This document shows positions 1 to 5,839 of a stretch of DNA of 9,196 bases, in pieces; position 1 is the first letter of the stretch, and each line of letters opens with the position of its first letter. A program made the translations under genes and the position numbers. The notes beneath the pieces are model-generated. The model saw only the letters and a list, made by a program, of their open reading frames with translations, was not told where the DNA came from and ran no database searches. Source of the DNA: Candidatus Saccharimonadota bacterium (GTDB lineage Bacteria; Patescibacteriota; Saccharimonadia; Saccharimonadales; Saccharimonadaceae); the NCBI GenBank assembly GCA_016199685.1, contig JACQGD010000095.1:1-9196 (forward strand). Direction: 5' to 3'.

Positions 1-569
1 ATATGATTGAACCGGCAATTAACGCCGTTGCACGCATACTAAAGTCTACAGAAGAAGGGCATTTGCCAACCGTTATTGTCGATATCGGTGCCGCAAATAC
101 CGACATCGCAGTGCTCGATGGATCGATACGTATCACCGGCGGCATTGGAACAGGTGGAAATACATTCACACTCGATATAGCGAAAAAGCTAAGCGTCACT
201 CTTGAAAATGCTCACCAACTAAAAGTTCTTAACGGACTCGCCCCTGGAGCTCGTCAAGAAAAAATTACGGCTGCACTTCGACCAGCACTACGTGGCATTA
301 TTACCGAAACACGTAAGGTGATTCGATATTATAACGAGCGTCTCAGCAATGATCGACGACTCGAGCAAGTTCTTGTAGTTGGTAGCGGAAGTAACGTACC
401 TGGAATCGGTGAATACTTCACTAATGAACTCGTCATGCCAGCGCGTACAGCAAATCCTTGGCAGCAGCTTGACTTTGGCCAACTTCCACAGCCTGCAAAA
501 CAGTTCCGTTCACGATATATTACTGTCGCAGGTCTATCCAATGTTGATAAAGGAGCTATGTGGAAATGA
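1..569 (+). CDS. pilM: PilM, type IV pilus assembly ATPase-like protein (5' truncated)
   Basis: C-terminal part of PilM, the actin/FtsA-fold cytoplasmic protein that binds the N-terminus of PilN and anchors the inner-membrane platform of type IV pili. The frame is open through the left edge, so the ATG at base 3 is an internal methionine and roughly the first 150-180 residues are missing. Visible family marks, counted from that Met, are the phosphate-2 type segment VDIGAANTDIAVL (26-38), the GGIGTGGN turn (46-53), a helix with KVIRYYNER (105-113) and the adenosine-motif-like VLVVGSGSNVPG (123-134). The TGA stop lies inside an ATGA overlap with pilN, and the following genes are pilN and pilO in the usual order. 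FtsA or a MreB relative is unlikely given this context. Identification is firm; nucleotide binding by this copy is inferred. Confidence 0.9.
   Translation, partial: MIEPAINAVARILKSTEEGHLPTVIVDIGAANTDIAVLDGSIRITGGIGTGGNTFTLDIAKKLSVTLENAHQLKVLNGLAPGARQEKITAALRPALRGIITETRKVIRYYNERLSNDRRLEQVLVVGSGSNVPGIGEYFTNELVMPARTANPWQQLDFGQLPQPAKQFRSRYITVAGLSNVDKGAMWK
551..555 (+). promoter_or_regulatory. Shine-Dalgarno site of pilN, inside pilM
   Basis: AGGAG sits within the end of pilM. It is 10 nt from the ATG at 566, which I prefer, and 4 nt from an in-frame GTG at 560. It is one of only two convincing Shine-Dalgarno sites in the window, and suggests pilN is initiated by direct ribosome binding as well as by coupling. 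Confidence 0.5.
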
Positions 570-1123
570 TAAATTTACTTCCTGACGGCAATAAAAAAGA
601 ACTCCGTGCAGCACGCATGAACGTAGTCCTTTTACGTTACAATATTTTCACACTCGTCACTGTCGTACTATTCTTATTAGCACTCGGAGGCTTCTATGCC
701 TACCTCACTTCGACAAAAGCAGCTGCAGAGACCTCAAATGCAGAAAATCAAGCAAAAGCAAATTCATATAACGATACAAAAAAAGCAGCGGAAGAATATC
801 GAGCAAATCTCGCAACAGCGAAACAGATACTGACAAACCAAGTCAACTACACGTCTGTCATATTTGGTATAACCGAACTACTACCAAAAGGCGTCGTACT
901 CGATAACGTCAATCTTTCAGCAAAAGATTTTGGCAATCAGACTGTGATCTCAGCACATGCAGCTAGCTTTGATTCCGTTGCACAACTTAAACAAAATTTC
1001 CAACAATCAAAGGTATTTTCAAACGTTTTCTTCCAAACCATCAATAATGCGGGTGACACAGGGGACGATAAACATCCAATAAGCGTTACCGTCAGCGTAA
1101 AAATTAACAAGGTAACAAAATAA
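566..1123 (+). CDS. pilN: PilN-like type IV pilus inner-membrane assembly protein
   Basis: Bitopic PilN-family protein, 185 residues. The N-terminus MINLLP is the cytoplasmic PilM-binding motif typical of the family. It is followed by a basic stretch (KKELRAARMN), one membrane segment (about residues 24-48 of this start), an Ala/Lys-rich periplasmic coiled coil (about 52-95), and a small alpha/beta domain beginning near the GITELLPKGVVLDNVNL segment, the ferredoxin-like fold of PilN. I choose ATG 566 because it restores MINLLP and forms an ATGA overlap with the pilM stop; a GTG at 560 would add only two residues. The stop overlaps pilO by one base (TAATG at 1121-1125). Role: with PilO it forms the platform linking cytoplasmic PilM and the motor to the pilin-assembly site. 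Family assignment is strong from context plus N-terminus, although the C-terminal part is divergent. Confidence 0.87.
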   Translation: MINLLPDGNKKELRAARMNVVLLRYNIFTLVTVVLFLLALGGFYAYLTSTKAAAETSNAENQAKANSYNDTKKAAEEYRANLATAKQILTNQVNYTSVIFGITELLPKGVVLDNVNLSAKDFGNQTVISAHAASFDSVAQLKQNFQQSKVFSNVFFQTINNAGDTGDDKHPISVTVSVKINKVTK

Positions 1124-1773
1124 TGTTAAAAAAATCAACATCTAGCCTTACCGCCCAAAAGCTCAGACTACTTCTTATTATAAGTATCTTCTTCATCCTT
1201 CTCCTTACAGCTGGCATCTTTGCATATGCACGTAGTGTTCTTGCAACCTATTCAAGTGATGTACAAAAGGTAAGCGATACTGCAGCATCGAGCAGTAAAA
1301 ATCTTAGTGCACTCAATACACTCAAAACAAAACTTGCTGAGAATAAGGACGCCGTCGAACGCGCTAAGAATCTCGTTGCAGAAAGTCAATCATACGCATA
1401 TCAAGATCAGATCATTAAAGACTTAAATACCTTTGCATCAAAGTCTGGCGTAACGATATCCGGATTTCAATTCAATAGTGAAGCAACGGGCGCAGCAGGA
1501 GCAACACCTGCAGCCACACCAAGCACGACAACAACAGCCACACCTGCACCAGCTGCCGGTGGAGCGGCAACTGCACCGACCGGAGGCCTTAAGACGGTAA
1601 GTGCGTCAATAAATCTTAAGTCTCCCGTCAATTATAAAAACATTATGAATTTCGTCCATATGATCGAACAAAACTTAACAAAGATGCAACTGACAGGCAT
1701 AGCTTTAAACAAAGATACTGCTTCAAACAATGTCTCAGTCAATTCATTAACAGTAGAGGTATACGTACGATAA
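1123..1773 (+). CDS. pilO: PilO-like type IV pilus assembly protein with Ala/Thr/Pro linker
   Basis: Bitopic membrane protein of 216 residues at the pilO position. It has a short basic cytoplasmic N-terminus, one strong membrane helix (about 14-36), a coiled-coil stretch (about 42-90), then a small alpha/beta domain beginning at the helix QDQIIKDLNTFASKSG (94-109). Strand VTISGFQFN (110-118) and strand LKTVSASINLKSP (156-168) are separated by a low-complexity linker rich in Ala, Thr, Pro and Gly (121-155). The last part has the ferredoxin-like pattern of PilO, including the helix NYKNIMNFVHMIEQ (170-183). It starts in a TAATG overlap with pilN and stops in another TAATG overlap with the next gene, so translation is probably coupled through reinitiation; no good Shine-Dalgarno is visible. 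PilO pairs with PilN in the periplasm or wall space. The call rests on position and topology more than on strict motifs. Confidence 0.82.
   Translation: MLKKSTSSLTAQKLRLLLIISIFFILLLTAGIFAYARSVLATYSSDVQKVSDTAASSSKNLSALNTLKTKLAENKDAVERAKNLVAESQSYAYQDQIIKDLNTFASKSGVTISGFQFNSEATGAAGATPAATPSTTTTATPAPAAGGAATAPTGGLKTVSASINLKSPVNYKNIMNFVHMIEQNLTKMQLTGIALNKDTASNNVSVNSLTVEVYVR
1483..1587 (+). repeat. Low-complexity Ala/Thr/Pro/Gly-coding tract in pilO
   Basis: Codes for PilO residues 121-155, made almost only of Ala, Thr, Pro and Gly in irregular ATP/TTT/PAPAA runs. It reads as a flexible linker between two predicted strands of the pilin-platform domain. There is no exact tandem unit. Confidence 0.7.
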
Positions 1774-2060
1774 TGAACTCATCACTTTCATCGCTCACAA
1801 CGCCAGTTAGCCATTTCTTTGGCAAATACCATGCAACTATATTCTTTACCGCCATCATTCTTCTTCTTGCAGGTGCCATCTTAAGTCTTTATCTTACGAC
1901 AACACAAAGCCTCAGCGCTCAAGCTACTACTGATGGTGAAGTAGTTTCAAGTACTTTTGACGACAAGACCGCTGAACAAATCCAAGCGCTACGCGAAAGT
2001 AATGAGTCAACAACTGACCTCGTCTACCCCGGCCCACGAAGCAACCCATTTGTTGAGTAG
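1773..2060 (+). CDS. Small single-pass membrane protein of the pil operon, possible PilP analogue
   Basis: A 95-residue protein of no family I can name with certainty. Residues 1-20 are polar, 22-41 form one hydrophobic membrane helix, and 45-95 are an acidic, Ser/Thr-rich probably extracytoplasmic tail with no recognisable fold, ending PGPRSNPFVE. The RSNPF ending is reminiscent of the R-D-P-F type motif by which PilP or other short linkers contact neighbouring pilus components, but I offer this only as an analogy. It starts in a TAATG overlap with pilO (1771-1775) and lies before a new promoter, so it is the last gene of the pilMNO transcription unit. Position, one-TM topology and size all fit a PilP-position subunit. 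It is a real gene: same codon style and tight coupling. Confidence 0.7.
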   Translation: MNSSLSSLTTPVSHFFGKYHATIFFTAIILLLAGAILSLYLTTTQSLSAQATTDGEVVSSTFDDKTAEQIQALRESNESTTDLVYPGPRSNPFVE

Positions 2061-2081
2061 TTATACGAGACCGGGTATACT
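2053..2081 (+). promoter_or_regulatory. Sigma-70-type promoter for the PRC-barrel gene (leaderless)
   Basis: TTGAGT (2053-2058, overlapping the end of the preceding gene), 17 bp spacer, TATACT (2076-2081). Transcription would begin about 7 nt on, at or next to the ATG at 2088. There is no Shine-Dalgarno, so the mRNA is probably leaderless. Confidence 0.6.
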
Positions 2082-2087
2082 ATACAT

Positions 2088-2663
2088 ATGCTAATCAACG
2101 GATTCGATTTACTTAACGCACCCGTCATGAGTCTTCAGACTGGCGGAGAGCTAGCCCGCACAACAAAGGCAATCATAAATCCCCACAACCTCACTATCAT
2201 TGCCTATGAACTAGCGGGCCCGCAACTTGATCATCATCCGTCTTTCCTACGCATCAACGATATACGCGAAGTAAGTCCCGTAGGAATCATCGTTGACTCA
2301 AGTGAAGAATTTGTTTTGCTTGACGATATAATTAATCAAAAAGATATTTATGAACTTCACTTTACTCTCGAGCACAAAGTAGTGCTTGACGAAAACAGGA
2401 AAAAAGTAGGAAAAGTCACGAGTTATAATTTTGAAGCGGGTGCATTCGTTATTCAGCAGCTCACCATTCAAAGACCCCTCCTCAAAAGCTTTAACGACAG
2501 CGAGCTTATTATTCACCGGTCGCAGATACTCGAGGTTACAGATCATGCAATTGTCATAAAAGCAAAAAATGTTGCCAAGATAGTTCCCGATACGGCAAAA
2601 TCGTACGTCAACCCGTTTCGACAATCGCCACAAGCCGAAGCAATGCGTATCGATCAAGAGTAA
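2088..2663 (+). CDS. PRC-barrel domain protein (two PRC barrels)
   Basis: A 191-residue soluble protein with two PRC-barrel-like halves. The first, about residues 5-80, has the entry strand PVMSLQTGGELARTTKAII and ends in VLLDDII. The second, about 95-165, has the diagnostic KVVLDENRKKVGKVTSY pattern, in which a strand, a turn with G and another strand introduce the barrel, followed by FVIQQLTIQRP. A charged tail ends in NPFRQSPQ. PRC barrels occur in photosynthetic reaction-centre H subunits, in RimM and in small sporulation or RNA-linked proteins; they usually bind partner proteins. No catalytic residues are expected or seen. It follows the pil operon but has its own promoter, so a link to pili is only suggested by location. 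Its last 10 bases overlap the end of the convergent recX. Confidence 0.8.
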   Translation: MLINGFDLLNAPVMSLQTGGELARTTKAIINPHNLTIIAYELAGPQLDHHPSFLRINDIREVSPVGIIVDSSEEFVLLDDIINQKDIYELHFTLEHKVVLDENRKKVGKVTSYNFEAGAFVIQQLTIQRPLLKSFNDSELIIHRSQILEVTDHAIVIKAKNVAKIVPDTAKSYVNPFRQSPQAEAMRIDQE

Positions 2664-3316
2664 TCTTCTACCTCAGCCTCTAGCGCAGATTTGATGTCAT
2701 CATAAGAAAATCCTTGCCGAGCCAGATACTGCATAAATTTTTGGTTATCTGGGTACCTCTTTCGTTTTTTATCGATAACTTTACGAAGCTCATTTTGGTC
2801 GGTGCGTTCACTTTCAATAAATAGTCGCTCAATTATACTTCGCTCGATACCTTTTGATTGAAGCTCCGCCTGAAGCTTGCGTTTACTTGCACCCTTAGTA
2901 AGACTTCGATTCTCTACCCAATATCGTGCGAACTTCTCATCATCAATATATCCCTTGTCTACCAAGCGTTCGAATACCCGTTCTGTGAGTTCCTGGCTTA
3001 CGCCTGGCCTATCTTTTATCTCACCGGTTTTTTTGCTCCGTACTTTCGTCGTACGAGTTTTGCGATACAAGTAGTCTTTCATCTCACGAGCACTATGTGG
3101 CCGCATGAGACTGTATTCAAGTGAACGGGCATAGAGCTTGCCGAACTGGCTCTCTGTTTCAAGTGCCACAAGCTCTTCGTCCGAATACTCCTTGCCCACG
3201 CGAATACCAAGGTCGGCGTACTGATAGATATCGAGAGAGAAACGATACTTACCGTCGACCATAATATTGACGCGATTTTTGTCTTTTTGCTGTGTAGTTA
3301 TCGCAGTGATTTTCAT
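2654..3316 (-). CDS. recX: RecX, regulatory protein of RecA
   Basis: A 220-residue RecX with the long N-terminal beta-rich extension seen in Gram-positive homologues (about 1-50), followed by the three-helix repeats that lie along the RecA filament groove: SLEYSLMRPHSAREMKDYL (65-83), VFERLVDKGYIDDEKFARYW (114-133) continuing through KGASKRKLQAELQSKGI, and KFMQYLARQGFSYDDIKSAL (193-212). A basic insert of about 18 residues (87-104, with KVRSKKTGEIK) separates helices of the first repeat. RecX caps or destabilises RecA filaments. The ATG at 3316-3314 overlaps the stop of recA as ATGA, giving translational coupling and a shared promoter. The 3' end overlaps the convergent PRC-barrel gene by 10 bp. 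Family call is strong. Confidence 0.93.
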   Translation of the reverse strand: MKITAITTQQKDKNRVNIMVDGKYRFSLDIYQYADLGIRVGKEYSDEELVALETESQFGKLYARSLEYSLMRPHSAREMKDYLYRKTRTTKVRSKKTGEIKDRPGVSQELTERVFERLVDKGYIDDEKFARYWVENRSLTKGASKRKLQAELQSKGIERSIIERLFIESERTDQNELRKVIDKKRKRYPDNQKFMQYLARQGFSYDDIKSALEAEVEDYS

Positions 3317-4452
3317 ACTACAATAAACTCCTTTGTAAAATCACCCCAATCGCTATATCGTATCCAAGTCGGCCGTAGCATAATCATTACATTCTTTGAA
3401 TGGCGAGGATCATCAAGCTGATGAGCTCTTTTCATATAAGCCTGATATATGTTGTCGTCACTCTTATGATCAAATACGCGCAGCTCGCCTCGCATCTGCA
3501 CTAAGTATGGCAGCTTCTTGCCAGTGCCAATCGCAACGCCCGCCCGTACTATTTCGTCTCCTGCTCGGTACCATGCCATTTTTTCTGTATCAAGCGAAGT
3601 GCTCATGTAGACAGTGAGCGTATCTAGGTCACACCAAAACAGTAGTGGCGCAATATGAGCGATCTTGTTCTTCACGACTTTCACCTTTGTTCGGTTACCC
3701 ATAATCTCTTCGCCATTCTTAATTTGTCCTGTTCGGCGGATATCAAGGCGTACAGAAGCGTAAAACTTCAAAGCATTACCACCAGTTGTCGTTTCAGGAT
3801 TACCAAACATAACGCCAATTTTCATACGAATCTGGTTAATAAAAATAACTGTCGTTTTCGATTTATTGATGATGCCCGTAAGTTTACGGAGTGCTTGGCT
3901 CATAAGCCGAGCCTGAAGGCCCATGTGACTATCACCCATATCTCCGTCAATTTCTGCCTGCGGTACTAGGGCCGCCACTGAGTCAACGACCACAAGATCT
4001 ACTGCATTTGAACGAACAAGCGTCTCAGCAATCTCAAGTGCCTGTTCGCCGTTGTCTGGCTGAGAAACGAGAAGGTTGTCGGTGTCGACACCGAGGCGAC
4101 GTGCATAGGAAGGGTCAAGTGCATGCTCGGCATCAATGAATGCCGCAGTGCCGCCAGCGCGCTGTACTTCAGCTATCGCGTGAAGCGTCAATGTTGTCTT
4201 ACCGCTTGACTCTGGCCCGTAAATCTCAATAATACGACCTTTTGGGTACCCGCCGCCGAGTGCAAGATCGAGAGATAATGCACCCGATGGAATAAGTTCA
4301 ACATCGACTTTATTTGCCTCACCTAATTTCATAATTGAACCATCACCGAATTGCTTCGTGATCTGGTCCATTGCAAGACCTAAAGCCTTTAACTTTCCCT
4401 CCGCGGTTGTTGATTTCTCTGCCATCTCTGCTTTTTCAGTCTTCTTTGCCAT
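3313..4452 (-). CDS. recA: RecA core fused to a foreign C-terminal segment (chimeric RecA)
   Basis: Residues 1-265 are an orthodox RecA: Walker A GPESSGKT (79-86), the DAEHALDP block (107-114), Walker B VDLVVVDS (151-158), loop L1 EIDGDMGDSHMG (167-178), and NQIRMKIGVMFGNPETTTGG (206-225), whose second part is loop L2. Family-typical sequence continues through VKVVKNKIA (257-265). There the match stops. The expected final core strand (APFKQAEF type) and the GAWYSY...IGQGK C-terminal domain are absent, replaced by residues 266-379, which resemble a split-barrel flavoprotein. Neither other frame on this strand supplies the missing part: both hit stops within a dozen codons, so a simple frameshift does not explain it. 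The start is the ATG at 4452-4450, preceded by GAGGGG; an upstream in-frame ATG at 4512 would run over the promoter. ATP binding and DNA contacts by L1/L2 may survive, but filament and dsDNA functions of the lost domain are doubtful. Confidence 0.9.
   Translation of the reverse strand: MAKKTEKAEMAEKSTTAEGKLKALGLAMDQITKQFGDGSIMKLGEANKVDVELIPSGALSLDLALGGGYPKGRIIEIYGPESSGKTTLTLHAIAEVQRAGGTAAFIDAEHALDPSYARRLGVDTDNLLVSQPDNGEQALEIAETLVRSNAVDLVVVDSVAALVPQAEIDGDMGDSHMGLQARLMSQALRKLTGIINKSKTTVIFINQIRMKIGVMFGNPETTTGGNALKFYASVRLDIRRTGQIKNGEEIMGNRTKVKVVKNKIAHIAPLLFWCDLDTLTVYMSTSLDTEKMAWYRAGDEIVRAGVAIGTGKKLPYLVQMRGELRVFDHKSDDNIYQAYMKRAHQLDDPRHSKNVMIMLRPTWIRYSDWGDFTKEFIVV
3316..3657 (-). other. Non-RecA tail: pyridoxamine 5'-phosphate oxidase-like split-barrel segment
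   Basis: These 114 codons (residues 266-379 of the recA frame) follow the pattern of the PNPOx-like/F420-binding split-barrel superfamily. HIAPLLFW (266-273) fits the PHVAPLWF type second strand. TLTVYMSTSLDTEK (278-291) fits the tlyfsT..DSrK strand-turn carrying the FMN-phosphate contacts. Also visible are LVQMRGELRVFD (317-328), fitting the vrveGtaevvdd strands, and VMIMLRPTWIRYSDW (355-369), fitting the terminal RitPtrvryyD strand. The first strand of such proteins (about 20-30 residues, ending in DGxP) is missing. This part is Trp-rich (four Trp). Assignment is from remembered family patterns, not a search. Confidence 0.65.
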
Positions 4453-4457
4453 AACAG

Positions 4458-4463
4458 CCCCTC
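4458..4463 (-). promoter_or_regulatory. Shine-Dalgarno site of recA
   Basis: GAGGGG on the minus strand, 5 nt before the ATG at 4452. It fixes the recA start at MAKKTEK rather than at the in-frame ATG 60 bases upstream. It contrasts with most other gene starts here, which lack such a site. Confidence 0.65.
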
Positions 4464-4480
4464 TCTTCTTAGTTATATCT

Positions 4481-4509
4481 ATTATAGCACTTTTTGGTAG
4501 GAGCATAAA
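4481..4509 (-). promoter_or_regulatory. Extended -10 promoter of recA-recX
   Basis: On the minus strand TGC-TATAAT (4489-4481), with a weak TTTATG (4509-4504) at 17 bp as the -35. Predicted start near 4474 leaves a leader of about 22 nt with a Shine-Dalgarno. I saw no LexA-type operator (neither CGAAC-N4-GTTCG nor CTGT-N8-ACAG) around it. Confidence 0.6.
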
Positions 4510-4567
4510 CACTTTTCTGAGAAAAAACTGAAGAAATTACTTTTAGAGTGGTCGTTGCTTATAACTT

Positions 4568-4576
4568 TGCTATAAT
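4568..4576 (+). promoter_or_regulatory. Extended -10 promoter of the pilin gene (leaderless)
   Basis: TGC followed by a perfect TATAAT (4571-4576). The ATG is only 7 nt further (4584), so the predicted mRNA starts at or within a base or two of it. No convincing -35 is present at 16-18 bp, and no Shine-Dalgarno. Confidence 0.6.
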
Positions 4577-4583
4577 AAGAATA

Positions 4584-5054
4584 ATGAATACGCACGCTCG
4601 TAACCGTTCTGCAGGTTTTACTGTCATTGAAATAATTGTTGTTATCGTCATTTTTGCCGTCGCTAGCATTCTCTTCTTTTATCAAAAAAGTAATCTTCAA
4701 ACGGCAAATCTCGACGAACGACGTAAAACTGCAATAAATTCAATCTACTACAACCTCGAAGAAGTATTTTATGCGAAAAACAGCTATTATCCTGCAGAGA
4801 TCACTTCAAGCAATCTTACCGCTATGGATCCAGCCCTCTTAACGGACACTAACGGCGTCAAGATTGACGATAAAGTAGACACATCGACGCTCGATGATGT
4901 CAGTAAAGCGCTACTCGGCAACGAAGATACCCGATTATCAGAGTATGTATACGAGCCAATTAACTGCGAAGCTGATGGAAAATGTAAGGGCTACACCCTT
5001 CGCGTCATGCTTGCAAATGAAGCAGAATACATCAAGAAAAGTAGACACAACTAG
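4584..5054 (+). CDS. Type IV prepilin (pilin or minor pseudopilin)
   Basis: A 156-residue class III-signal prepilin. A short basic leader MNTHARNRSAG ends in Gly11, the PilD cleavage site. It is followed by FTVIEIIVVIVIFAVASILF (12-31), which contains the conserved Glu at mature position +5 and the hydrophobic assembly helix. The globular part has helix residues (NSIYYNLEEVFYAKNSYYP) and ends with a Cys pair, INCEADGKCKGYTLRVML, which could form a C-terminal disulfide loop. The frame is open upstream to a GTG at 4548, but that start would put extra residues before the leader and would lie over the promoter; ATG 4584 gives a standard leader. It is not adjacent to pilMNO and is divergent from recA. 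I cannot tell major from minor pilin. It is probably processed by a prepilin peptidase encoded elsewhere. Confidence 0.9.
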   Translation: MNTHARNRSAGFTVIEIIVVIVIFAVASILFFYQKSNLQTANLDERRKTAINSIYYNLEEVFYAKNSYYPAEITSSNLTAMDPALLTDTNGVKIDDKVDTSTLDDVSKALLGNEDTRLSEYVYEPINCEADGKCKGYTLRVMLANEAEYIKKSRHN

Positions 5055-5072
5055 CGAATAAAGGCTATTCGC
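5054..5072. terminator. Possible bidirectional hairpin between pilin and PH-protein genes
   Basis: Perfect 7-bp inverted repeat GCGAATA (5054-5060) and TATTCGC (5066-5072) with a 5-nt loop, covering the last base of the pilin stop codon and the TAG of the convergent gene. There is no T-tract on either side, so it is at most a weak or factor-assisted terminator, or an mRNA-end protecting hairpin. Confidence 0.4.
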
Positions 5073-5817
5073 CAGTTACAGGACGGCCATTCTTGAATGA
5101 TTCAACAGCATTGTTTAGTGTTGCAATCTGCTTCTTCGGACGTGATACATAATAAAAACGGTATGTTGTTTCTTCACCCTCAGTTGATAGTCGGATTGAC
5201 CCATAGTCAAACATCGTTTGGATAATTCCCTGCTGACGGTAACTTGCATCTTCAATATTCGCAAGACTCACTGTTTGCTCGTGCCGTGAAAACAGACTTG
5301 TCTGGATTTCTTGAATGACACTTTCATTGGTTAAGAAGAATTTATTACTCAGGTACACGTAGACTGCTATATACCCTCCAAGTACGATGAGCAGTATAAA
5401 CAGAAGTGCGGGAACAAGGAAGCTGCTCAGCGGCGGCAAGTCAACAGTTGATTGACTTGCGATTGCAGGATACGCAGCGATTGCGCCAACAACAACGAGT
5501 ATAAGTACACCGGCTATACCGAGGATACTTACTAGCCCAATTGGATGACGGCGCACTTCATTGATTATATAGTCACCGTCGCTAAGGTTAAGTGTGGGGT
5601 GCTTCTGCTCCGACTCCTGGTGGCGGCGTTTCGCCTCATCACTGATATGCGGCATCTGCGGGTCAGCAGCGCGAGTCATCTGGACAACTTGCGGCACGAC
5701 AGGAGTTACTGTTGGTGCGGCACTTACCGGAGGGTGCGCATACAGTGGATTTCCATCCTTATCATAGGCAACAGGCTGGTTAAAGTCTTTAGGCTGCTCG
5801 GGGGAATTTGGATTCAT
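5065..5817 (-). CDS. Membrane-anchored bacterial PH-domain protein
   Basis: A 250-residue protein. Residues 1-60 are disordered and Pro-rich and include YDKDGNPLYAHPP (18-30). Residues 61-90 are a polar, charged stretch. Two membrane segments follow (about 92-117 and 132-156), then a C-terminal bacterial PH domain of the YdbS-like type (about 158-243), with strands such as NKFFLTNESVIQEI, SLANIEDASYRQQG and FDYGSIRLST. The LANIEDA and FDYGSI patterns are typical of membrane-attached bPH2 proteins. Function is unknown; members are thought to act in membrane or envelope homeostasis. It starts 22 nt downstream of ruvB on the same strand but has its own strong promoter, and may also receive readthrough. 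The start is fixed by the promoter and by an otherwise promoter-covering upstream region. Confidence 0.82.
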   Translation of the reverse strand: MNPNSPEQPKDFNQPVAYDKDGNPLYAHPPVSAAPTVTPVVPQVVQMTRAADPQMPHISDEAKRRHQESEQKHPTLNLSDGDYIINEVRRHPIGLVSILGIAGVLILVVVGAIAAYPAIASQSTVDLPPLSSFLVPALLFILLIVLGGYIAVYVYLSNKFFLTNESVIQEIQTSLFSRHEQTVSLANIEDASYRQQGIIQTMFDYGSIRLSTEGEETTYRFYYVSRPKKQIATLNNAVESFKNGRPVTGE

Positions 5818-5823
5818 ATTGTC

Positions 5824-5832
5824 ATTATAGCA
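5824..5832 (-). promoter_or_regulatory. Extended -10 promoter of the PH-domain gene (leaderless)
   Basis: On the minus strand TGC-TATAAT, with the box ending 6 nt before the ATG at 5817. Predicted transcription start coincides with the A of the start codon. It sits in the 22-bp gap after ruvB. No good -35 and no Shine-Dalgarno. Confidence 0.6.
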
Positions 5833-5839
5833 AGACTCG

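Noticed and set aside
3313..3657. Frameshift as the explanation for the missing RecA C-terminus
   Set aside because: Both alternative frames after the divergence point meet stops within about a dozen codons and contain no RecA-like C-terminal motifs. The in-frame tail has its own coherent strand pattern and ends exactly in ATGA with recX.
4453..4512. Upstream in-frame ATG (4512) as the recA start
   Set aside because: It would translate through the TATAAT promoter and GAGGGG site, and adds 20 residues with no RecA similarity. MAKKTEK at 4452 is typical.
4511..4530. Small palindrome TTTTCT-G-AGAAAA upstream of recA
   Set aside because: A one-base loop in an A/T-rich stretch. It could be an operator, but there is no second copy or known match.
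4548..4583. GTG at 4548 as the pilin start
   Set aside because: It overlaps the perfect TATAAT and would lengthen the leader before G|FTVIE; ATG 4584 gives a standard prepilin leader.
4453..4583. LexA/SOS operator upstream of recA
   Set aside because: I searched by eye for both the Gram-positive and the enterobacterial palindromes and found neither. SOS control is not supported by this window.
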